Shown in pieces: positions 1 to 4,582 of a stretch of 5,903 nucleotides of DNA. The notes below the pieces were generated by a model, which saw only the letters and a program-made list of their open reading frames with translations, did no database searches and was not told the origin of the DNA. Positions within the stretch are counted from its first letter, which is position 1. Each line of letters begins with the position of its first letter. A program made the translations under genes and the position numbers. The stretch is from DATJZH01 sp035499215 (GTDB lineage: Bacteria; Actinomycetota; Actinomycetes; Streptosporangiales; Streptosporangiaceae), in contig DATJZH010000326.1 of assembly GCA_035499215.1 (NCBI GenBank), positions 1 through 5,903 on the forward strand, given 5' to 3'.

Positions 1-55
1 TGACGCGTGCCAAACCCCGCACGCCCGCCAGGGAAATCGCCCACGCGCACCTGCG

Positions 56-114
56 CGACCGGGCCTGACCAGGCGAGGAGTGACAGGACTCACTGATCCG
101 GCCAGGCCCGGTCG
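56..114 (-). terminator. Bipartite stem-loop across the stop codon of the serine-less STAS gene
   Basis: Positions 56-70 and 100-114 are inverted repeats of 15 nt matching at 14 positions. In the minus-strand transcript the one non-Watson-Crick position (102 with 68) becomes a G-U wobble, so all 15 pairs can form: CGACCGGGCCTGGCC with GGTCAGGCCCGGTCG. In plus-strand RNA the same position would be an A-C mismatch, so the structure suits the STAS transcript better. The 29-nt loop holds a second stem, AGTGA/TCACT (79-83 with 90-94, 6-nt loop), and the STAS stop codon at 90-92 lies inside it. No U-tract follows on the minus strand. It could therefore be a U-less or factor-assisted terminator, an mRNA 3'-end stabiliser, or a chance product of GC-rich sequence. 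Confidence 0.45.
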
Positions 115-455
115 ATCACCAGGCCAGGTACCGTGTCCCAGCCCACGATCTGCAGCACGCGCAGGACCTGCCGGGGAACCGCGTGCAGGACCAGGCGCGG
201 CCGCGACTGATCGCGCCCGGCTCCGCCGGCCTCGGCCAGCCGGATTATCGCCCGCAGGCCGGCCAGGTCGCAGAATTCCACGCCCCCCAGGTTGATGTGC
301 ATCTCGTCATGCCCGTCCGCGAGCATGTCAAGTGCGCCGACCAGGCCGGAGTAGTTGGATTCATCGATCTCGCCGGCGATGACCACCAGGAGCGGACTGC
401 CCGTGCGGGTGACTCGCAGTACGCCGTCGTCATAAACGTCGTGACTGCTAGCCAT
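90..455 (-). CDS. STAS-domain anti-sigma factor antagonist-like protein lacking the regulatory serine
   Basis: The 121-residue product is one STAS domain, the usual length for SpoIIAA/RsbV-type antagonists. These bind an RsbW/SpoIIAB-type kinase and free its sigma factor. Residues 21-33 give the first core strand and a G-E-I-D turn, and residues 54-70 carry the strand-loop-helix of the partner-binding site (FCDLAGLRAI at 61-70). In SpoIIAA this loop reads D-S-S-G with Ser58 phosphorylated. Here it is D63-L64-A65-G66, so no residue can be phosphorylated at either position. The start at 455 is chosen because GGAGG lies 11 nt upstream (467-471). The frame stays open to a GTG at 521, but the extra 22 residues are Arg/Ala-rich, look unlike STAS, and have no good ribosome site. 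The gene is transcribed divergently from the MEDS-ATPase gene, its likely partner. Family call is firm; the partner and effect of the missing serine are inferred. Confidence 0.88.
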   Translation of the reverse strand: MASSHDVYDDGVLRVTRTGSPLLVVIAGEIDESNYSGLVGALDMLADGHDEMHINLGGVEFCDLAGLRAIIRLAEAGGAGRDQSRPRLVLHAVPRQVLRVLQIVGWDTVPGLVIDRAWPDQ

Positions 456-466
456 CACCGACCTTG

Positions 467-471
467 CCTCC
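467..471 (-). promoter_or_regulatory. Ribosome binding site deciding the start of the serine-less STAS gene
   Basis: The minus strand reads GGAGG here, 11 nt before the ATG at 455-453. The spacing is slightly long but acceptable. The upstream in-frame alternatives (GTG at 521, ATG at 500) have no comparable purine-rich site, so the shorter protein is preferred. Confidence 0.6.
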
Positions 472-529
472 TGCCGCGCGCATCGGCATCGGCTGTTCAT
501 GGCGCCGGCAGGCGCTTGCACCCCACAGG

Positions 530-557
530 CTACCCGTCCCGCTTCGGACCTGGTAAC
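530..557 (-). promoter_or_regulatory. Possible SigB/SigF-type stress promoter of the serine-less STAS gene
   Basis: The minus strand reads GTTACC (557-552), a 16-nt spacer, then GGGTAG (535-530). Actinobacterial SigB/SigF-type promoters have a GTTT-like -35 and a GGGTA(C/T) -10 about 15-17 nt apart when counted from the tetramer. Here the -10 fits well except for its last base, while the -35 is imperfect and the spacing from GTTA is 18 nt. The leader to the ATG at 455 would be about 70 nt. If real, this antagonist would be controlled by the class of sigma factor its partner-switch family usually governs. Confidence 0.25.
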
Positions 558-750
558 AGCCTGAGCGAGCCCGCCGCCGCAGGCTTAGTTCAGTCACCGA
601 CGGAACCGCGGGCCGCGCTGCCCCTTCGTGCATCCGCAAGTAGCCCAAGCTGCCGTGCGGCACAGCGGGGTGACGGCTCGCCGCGCCGATCCGCCCAGCA
701 CGGTGCGGCGCGGTGCCTGGCCAGCGGGTCCCGGAACCGCTTCGCGTCGC

Positions 751-763
751 CGGACCAGGTCCG
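751..763. repeat. Perfect 6-1-6 palindrome in the divergent intergenic region
   Basis: CGGACC-A-GGTCCG is a perfect inverted repeat with a one-base centre. Ten bases of one arm plus centre (CGGACCTGGT) recur at 545-554, overlapping the proposed -35 of the minus-strand promoter. It could be an operator, but a 10-base repeat within about 500 bp of GC-rich DNA is also expected by chance. Confidence 0.25.
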
Positions 764-941
764 CCCGGCGTGCCGGTCACCCGGCGGCATAATGATGCCT
801 GGGCGTCCGGCGCGGGATATACCTCGTTGGTCGTACCCGCCCGGGCAGCACGGCGGTATGACAGCGGTCCTGCGGAGTAGCTGCGGTTTCGCCAGGTAAT
901 GTGCGGAGAGGTGATCGCACCCGTCGCTGACTAGGCGCTGA

Positions 942-945
942 GGAG
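942..945 (+). promoter_or_regulatory. Ribosome binding site of the MEDS-ATPase gene, short spacing
   Basis: TGAGGAG at 939-945 precedes the ATG at 949 with only 3 nt between GGAG and the start, shorter than the usual 5-9 nt. An in-frame TGA at 928-930 rules out an upstream start, so 949 is the first possible in-frame ATG. Translation may be less efficient than the strong motif suggests. Confidence 0.5.
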
Positions 946-948
946 ACG

Positions 949-1971
949 ATGAGCGCGGCCTCGCATCCCGATGGCTCGGCCGGCCCGTCACCGGCCGCCG
1001 CCGAGGGCCGCGGCAGCCGCCCCGATGCGCGCGGGGGCGAGGAGGCCGAGGCGGCTGCCGACACCGGGTTCCGTCACCTCGCGCGGTTCTACGACGGCGC
1101 GGCCGACTACCTGGCCGCCGCTGCCGGATTCGCCCGGCGGGGCCTGGCCCGCGGCGAGCCCGTCGTGCTGGCCGTGCCCGATCACAAGATCTCCTGGCTG
1201 CGCCGCGAGCTCCCCGGAGCAGACCACGTCACCTTCACTGACCTGACCGAGCTGGGGAGGAATCCGGCCCGGATCATCCCGTCGGTTCGCGCCTTTCTTG
1301 ACGCTCATCCCGCGCAGCGGGTCAGCTACCTCGAAGAGCCGGTATGGCCCGGCCGGTCGGCAGCCGAACTGCGCGAGACCGCCAGGCACGAAGCGCTCGT
1401 TAATCAGGCGTTCGGCGGCGTGCCGGCCACCATCGTGTGCCTCTACGATGCCGCCGGGCTGCCCGAGGGCGTCATCGGCGACGCGGCCATTGCTCACCCT
1501 GTCCTCATCCGCGACGGGCACGAGGCGACCAACTCCGGCTATCTGCGGCCGCCGGGCTTGCCGCCAGGTTGCGATCGCGCGTTCTCCCGCCTCCCGGCCG
1601 CTGCGGAAACCCTGAGCTACTCCCGCGACCTGCACCCGCTTCGCGCCATGGTGACGCGTACCACGCAGAGCTCCGGGCTTACCGCCAGCCGGGGCACCGA
1701 CTTCGTGATCGCCGTCAGCGAGGTCGCCGCGAACACCCTTCGGCACACGACGGCGGGCGGTTCGGTGCACCTGTGGTGTACCGAAGACGAGATCATCTGT
1801 CAGATCCACGACACCGGCGTCATCGCTGATCCCCTGGTGGGCCGCCGGCTGCCGGCTGCGGGCCTACCGGGCGGCAAGGGCCTCTGGCTGGCCAACCAGC
1901 TCTGCGACCTGCTCGAGCTGCGGACCGGCCAGGCAGGCACCACCATTCGCCTGCATATGCGCCTGGGCTAG
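949..1971 (+). CDS. MEDS sensory domain fused to RsbW-type GHKL ATPase (anti-sigma factor RsbA-family regulator)
   Basis: The product has 340 residues. Residues 1-40 are a low-complexity, probably disordered leader. Residues 41-200 match a MEDS domain (named for methanogen/methylotroph DcmR sensors): the RHLARFYDG opening (42-50), the GLARGEPVVLAVPDH strand (65-79), the EPVWPGRSAAELRETARHE segment (130-148) and HPVLIRDG (183-190). Residues 222-339 form a GHKL ATPase of the RsbW/SpoIIAB serine-kinase type. Its N-box is SEVAANTLRH with E258 and N262, its G1 box is D288-T-G290, and its G2 box is GGKGLWLANQLCD (308-320). The G1 box lacks the second glycine of classical DxGxG, which seems common in this MEDS-ATPase group. 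There is no histidine-kinase dimerisation helix, so a 'sensor histidine kinase' label would mislead. The likely cytoplasmic role is to hold a sigma factor or other partner and to phosphorylate a STAS antagonist. STAS genes lie on both sides. Confidence 0.88.
   Translation: MSAASHPDGSAGPSPAAAEGRGSRPDARGGEEAEAAADTGFRHLARFYDGAADYLAAAAGFARRGLARGEPVVLAVPDHKISWLRRELPGADHVTFTDLTELGRNPARIIPSVRAFLDAHPAQRVSYLEEPVWPGRSAAELRETARHEALVNQAFGGVPATIVCLYDAAGLPEGVIGDAAIAHPVLIRDGHEATNSGYLRPPGLPPGCDRAFSRLPAAAETLSYSRDLHPLRAMVTRTTQSSGLTASRGTDFVIAVSEVAANTLRHTTAGGSVHLWCTEDEIICQIHDTGVIADPLVGRRLPAAGLPGGKGLWLANQLCDLLELRTGQAGTTIRLHMRLG
1968..1971. other. Convergent stop codons sharing one CTAG
   Basis: The palindrome CTAG supplies TAG to the MEDS-ATPase gene on the plus strand (1969-1971) and TAG to the serine-bearing STAS gene on the minus strand (1970-1968). 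The coding regions overlap by 4 nt tail to tail, so no room exists for a terminator between them. Each transcript must run into the other gene before ending. Confidence 0.9.
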
Positions 1972-2339
1972 TCGTTGGCCGCGCCGCGCTCGGGTTCGTC
2001 GCGGGCTGACCTGGCCGCCGCCACCGTCGGGTAGACGGGAATCAGCCGGTCCACCCCGACAATAGTCATCACCCGCAAGACGGTCGGCTGGGCGGCAACC
2101 AGGCGCAGTTCAGCGGCCGCCTCAGCCGCCCGGTTGTGCGCGGTGATCAGGGCTCCGAGCGCCGCCGAGTCGCAGAACGTGGTCTCCGACAAGTCCACGA
2201 TGAGCGCCGTGACGCCCTGCTGGATAAGTGCCAGTAGCTCATCGCGCAGCTGACCGGCGGAGGAGACGTCCACTTCCGCAGGCAGCGCCAGCACAGCCAC
2301 ATCGCCGGCTCGCTCCACCGGGAAGTCCGCTAGGGACAT
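1968..2339 (-). CDS. STAS-domain anti-sigma factor antagonist (RsbV-like) with regulatory serine
   Basis: The 123-residue product is one STAS domain. The core strand and turn are at 14-24 (VAVLALPAEVD), the central strand is VTALIVDLS (43-51), and the phosphorylation loop is FCDSAALGAL (55-64). D57-S58 match D57-S58 of Bacillus SpoIIAA in sequence and number, so Ser58 is the expected target of an RsbW-type kinase. The usual loop glycine after it is A60. The last 15 residues are charged and probably flexible. The start is supported by GGGAG at 2350-2346, 6 nt upstream. The gene lies 147 bp downstream of the three-gene signalling operon on the same strand and converges on the MEDS-ATPase gene. 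It is therefore the best candidate substrate for both the ATPase (as kinase) and the PP2C phosphatase. Family and serine are seen directly; the pairing is inferred from position. Confidence 0.92.
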   Translation of the reverse strand: MSLADFPVERAGDVAVLALPAEVDVSSAGQLRDELLALIQQGVTALIVDLSETTFCDSAALGALITAHNRAAEAAAELRLVAAQPTVLRVMTIVGVDRLIPVYPTVAAARSARDEPERGAAND

Positions 2340-2486
2340 GACGCACTCCCATCCATGACGCCGCCCAGCGCCGAGTCTTGACTCCGCGTGGCTGGCGAGT
2401 CCGGGATGGGCCGCCGTCGAAAGACATTGTTAGCAGCCGGCGGCGATCGCACGCAAGCCAGAGCGAAATGATGCCGGCGGCCGGAC
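2340..2486 (-). other. 147-bp gap between response regulator and RsbV-like gene, with operator-like palindrome
   Basis: The gap contains the ribosome site of the STAS gene (GGGAG, 2350-2346), a palindrome GAGTC-TT-GACTC (2373-2384) and a third GAGTC at 2397-2401. On the minus strand TTGCGT and TAACAAT, 18 nt apart, could be a poor promoter (about 2430-2457). There is no hairpin plus U-tract after the response regulator, so readthrough from the upstream operon is possible. An 88-residue frame crossing the gap (2505-2239) has no recognisable domain and is not called. Confidence 0.45.
2373..2401. promoter_or_regulatory. Candidate operator: GAGTC inverted repeat plus third half-site
   Basis: GAGTC (2373-2377), a 2-nt spacer and GACTC (2380-2384) form a perfect 5-2-5 palindrome. 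GAGTC recurs at 2397-2401 after 12 nt. The palindrome lies 34-45 nt upstream of the RsbV-like ATG, where a repressor or activator of that gene could bind. GACTC also overlaps the response regulator stop (2484-2488). No known regulator is assigned. Confidence 0.3.
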
Positions 2487-2927
2487 TCACCGTCGCGGCA
2501 GGCACACCACGGAGAGGAAGAACTTGTCGATCTGCCGAACTGCCGCGATGAACTGGTTGACGTCGACGGGCTTGGTCACGAAGGCATTAGCGTGCAGCTT
2601 GTAGCTGCGCAGCACGTCCTCCTCGGACGAGGAGGTGGTGAGGATCACCACGGGCATGTGGGTGAGGTCAGGGTCGGCCCTGATCCGCTCGAGGACCTGG
2701 CGGCCGTCATACCGGGGCAGGTTCAGGTCCAGCAGCACCAGATCGACCCGCGGGGCATCGGCATGCTCGGCCCGCCGGTAGAGGAAGTCAAGTGCCTCCT
2801 GCCCGTCGCCGACTACATGCAGCCGGCTGCCGATCCTGTTGGCCTCGAAGACCTCACGGGTCATCATGACATCGCCCGGGTCGTCCTCCACGAGCAGGAC
2901 CTCGATGGGCTTCGGGGGAGCGATCAT
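2487..2927 (-). CDS. Stand-alone receiver-domain response regulator, Rcp1-like
   Basis: The 146-residue product is a single CheY-like receiver with no output domain. The acidic pocket is E14-D15, the phosphoacceptor is D67 in LLDLNLP, the switch threonine is T97/T98 in ILTTS, and the conserved lysine is K119 in TKP. The long loop after the second helix (about 50-61) and the hydrophobic tail ending SVVCLPRR are typical of the Rcp1 group, partners of phytochrome-type and CHASE3-type kinases. The frame is open far upstream (to 3224), but the ATG at 2927 has a strong AAGGAG 7 nt before it and begins just where receiver homology begins. It overlaps the kinase stop by 4 nt (ATGA), implying translational coupling. 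The likely phosphodonor is that kinase. With no effector domain it may act by protein binding, as a relay, or as a phosphate sink. Confidence 0.93.
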   Translation of the reverse strand: MIAPPKPIEVLLVEDDPGDVMMTREVFEANRIGSRLHVVGDGQEALDFLYRRAEHADAPRVDLVLLDLNLPRYDGRQVLERIRADPDLTHMPVVILTTSSSEEDVLRSYKLHANAFVTKPVDVNQFIAAVRQIDKFFLSVVCLPRR

Positions 2928-4582
2928 GCGGGGACTCCTTCCGCGCTGGTGCCGCCGGCCCGGATGCCCGGTTCCTGGCCGGCCTGCTCCGGCCGGGCGG
3001 GATCGATCCGGGGCAGGGTGAAGCAGATCCGGGCTCCCCCGGCGTAGGTGTCGTCGAGGCCGATCTCGCCACCGTGGTGCTCGACGATTCTCTTGCAGAG
3101 GGCCAGACCGATTCCGGTACCCGGATAGGCATCCCGGCCGTGCAGACGCTGGAAGATCACAAATATTTTCCCGGCGAATTCCGGCGGGATCCCGATGCCG
3201 TTGTCCTCGACGCAAAACTGCCACATCCGGCTGCCCGCCTGGGCCATGGCAGTAATCCGCAGCACCGGCGCCCGGCCGGGCGCGCGGAACTTCATCCCGT
3301 TGCTGAGCAGGTTCTGCCAGAGCATCGCCAGCAAGGTGGCGTCGCCCAGTACCTCGGGCAGCCGGTCCGGGCGCTCGATGACGGCACCCGACTCCTCGAT
3401 CGCGGCCGCGACCGCGGCTAGCGCGCTGTCCAGCGTCACGTCAAGCGGCAGCCGCACCCGAAACCGGTCATCGCCGCTGCGGCCCACCCTCGAGAAGGTC
3501 AGCAGGTCGCTGATCAGGACCTGCATGCGCTTGGCGCCATCCACGGCGAACCCGATGTACTGGCGGCCCCGCTCATCGAGCTGGCCGCCGTAGCGTTTCT
3601 CCAGCAGCTGGCAGAACGAGGCGACTTTTCGCAGCGGCTCCTGCAGGTCGTGGGACGCGACGTAGGCGAACTGCTCGAGTTCGGAGTTGGAGCGCAGCAG
3701 CTCTGCCGCCTGGGCATCGAGGTCGCTGGCCTGGCGCGCGGTCAGCTCCTGCGCCGCGCGGGCGGCGTCCAGCGCCCCGACCAGCTCGCTGCGCATCTCC
3801 TCTACCTCGGCGGCGACGGCCCGCAGGTCCGCTGGGCCAGCCGGCTCAATCCGGTGACCGAAATCACCGCTCACCACGCGGCGGGAATCGGCGCGAAGCT
3901 GCCGCAGCGGCCGGACGACCGCATTGTGCAGCACCACCGTCAGGGCCGCCGCCGCGAGCAGGAAAGCGAGCAGGCTGAGCGTAAAGCTCACGTCGGTGAT
4001 GGTGCGGGTGCGGCTCAGGCTGGCGCTCTCCCGTCTGGCCTCGGCCTGCAGATCAGCGTTCTGCGCAGCGAAAAACGTCCGCAGGCGGTCGAACGAGTGC
4101 TTGCTCGCGGCCAGCAGCGAGGTGTCCTTGCTGGTCAGCGGGCCGCGCCTGGCCAGTGCGATCAGCGGCAGGGCATAGAACCTGCGCCACGAATCCGCCG
4201 CCCGCTCGAGACCGGACAGGTCAGCGGACAGCCGCTGCTTCCTGGACAGCAGCGTCCGCAGCTGGGCGGCCGCGCTGGCCTCGGCGGCCAGTCCCTTGGT
4301 GTACGGCTGCAGGAAGGCGGGATTGCGGGTGAGCGCGAACCCGCGAACTCCGGTCTCCTGGTCGACCAGCGCGCCTTGCAGCCGGTAAGCCTGAGCCCGG
4401 GCCGGCAGGATGCGCCCTTCCAGCTCGGCGGATACCCGGCTGTTGCTGGCGAGCACCTCGAAAATAATGAGCGCCGCGGCCACCACCAAGATGGCGAGCA
4501 CGGCGAAGACCGCGCGGAACCAGCCGAGCACCGTCAGCTGCGGGAAGCGGGGCAGGCCCGCACGCGGCCTGGTCGTGGTCAC
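2924..4582 (-). CDS. CHASE3-HAMP sensor histidine kinase
   Basis: The 552-residue protein is a membrane-bound kinase of the phytochrome-like group. Transmembrane helix 1 spans about 18-45. Residues 48-195 form an extracytoplasmic CHASE3 domain with the hallmark QETGVRGFALTRNPAFLQPY (75-94). Helix 2 is about 198-220, and HAMP is about 221-273 with P225. A coiled coil runs to about 303. The HisKA domain carries phosphoacceptor H311 in SHDLQEPLRK. The catalytic domain has N424 and N428 (N-box), DNGIG (460-464), the F-box around 473-480 and GTGIGLALCKRIVEHHGG (488-505). All catalytic residues are present, so it should autophosphorylate. The last 27 residues look disordered. The start is GTG at 4582, whose GTGA overlaps the phosphatase stop by 4 nt. 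The ribosome site is weak, which suggests coupling to upstream translation. Its ligand is unknown. Receivers lie in both neighbouring genes. Confidence 0.94.
   Translation of the reverse strand: MTTTRPRAGLPRFPQLTVLGWFRAVFAVLAILVVAAALIIFEVLASNSRVSAELEGRILPARAQAYRLQGALVDQETGVRGFALTRNPAFLQPYTKGLAAEASAAAQLRTLLSRKQRLSADLSGLERAADSWRRFYALPLIALARRGPLTSKDTSLLAASKHSFDRLRTFFAAQNADLQAEARRESASLSRTRTITDVSFTLSLLAFLLAAAALTVVLHNAVVRPLRQLRADSRRVVSGDFGHRIEPAGPADLRAVAAEVEEMRSELVGALDAARAAQELTARQASDLDAQAAELLRSNSELEQFAYVASHDLQEPLRKVASFCQLLEKRYGGQLDERGRQYIGFAVDGAKRMQVLISDLLTFSRVGRSGDDRFRVRLPLDVTLDSALAAVAAAIEESGAVIERPDRLPEVLGDATLLAMLWQNLLSNGMKFRAPGRAPVLRITAMAQAGSRMWQFCVEDNGIGIPPEFAGKIFVIFQRLHGRDAYPGTGIGLALCKRIVEHHGGEIGLDDTYAGGARICFTLPRIDPARPEQAGQEPGIRAGGTSAEGVPA
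2935..2940 (-). promoter_or_regulatory. Ribosome binding site of the response regulator inside the kinase gene
   Basis: The minus strand reads AAGGAG, lying in the last codons of the histidine kinase (around E548-V550), 7 nt before the ATG at 2927. It decides the start of the response regulator against the longer open frame and allows independent as well as coupled initiation. Confidence 0.8.

Larger units (their letters stand above)
456..948. other. 493-bp divergent intergenic region, no gene seen
   Basis: This stretch separates the divergent starts of the serine-less STAS gene and the MEDS-ATPase gene. Open frames cross it on both strands, but their translations are low-complexity Arg/Pro/Gly/Ser/Ala-rich text with no recognisable domain and no good start site, so I treat them as chance frames in GC-rich DNA. 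It holds a weak stress-sigma-like promoter match on the minus strand (530-557), a perfect palindrome CGGACC-A-GGTCCG (751-763), an inverted repeat GGCAT-AATG-ATGCC (786-799), and a cluster of GTGC/GCAC-containing short repeats at 653-716. It must contain promoters for both flanking genes. No convincing plus-strand promoter was found by eye. Confidence 0.6.

Noticed and set aside
1..89. Possible further gene at the left edge
   Set aside because: Only 89 bp, partly taken up by the hairpin. No start, stop pattern or domain can be recognised.
456..521. 22-residue N-terminal extension of the serine-less STAS protein (GTG at 521)
   Set aside because: Arg/Cys/Ala-rich text before a complete STAS domain. 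The ATG at 455 has GGAGG upstream and the others do not.
183..899. Long open frame on the plus strand (238 codons) over the first STAS gene and the intergenic region
   Set aside because: It runs antisense to a clear STAS gene, its translation is low-complexity with no domain, and it has no convincing ribosome site. It is a shadow frame of GC-rich DNA.
448..991. Minus-strand frames of 110, 133 and 95 codons in and around the divergent gap
   Set aside because: Arg/Pro/Ser-rich translations overlap one another and the start of the MEDS-ATPase gene, with no motif and no good start. The gap is better read as non-coding.
988..1809. 273-codon minus-strand frame antisense to the MEDS-ATPase gene
   Set aside because: The plus-strand product has clear MEDS and GHKL motifs. 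The antisense translation has none.
2436..2481. Direct repeat GCCGGCGGC (2436-2444 and 2473-2481)
   Set aside because: All-G/C nine-base words recur frequently in DNA of this composition, so no function is implied.
2928..3224. N-terminal extension of the response regulator to a 245-residue protein
   Set aside because: The extension reads in another frame of the kinase catalytic domain and is Arg/Pro-rich. The ATG at 2927 has an ideal ribosome site and coincides with the start of receiver homology.
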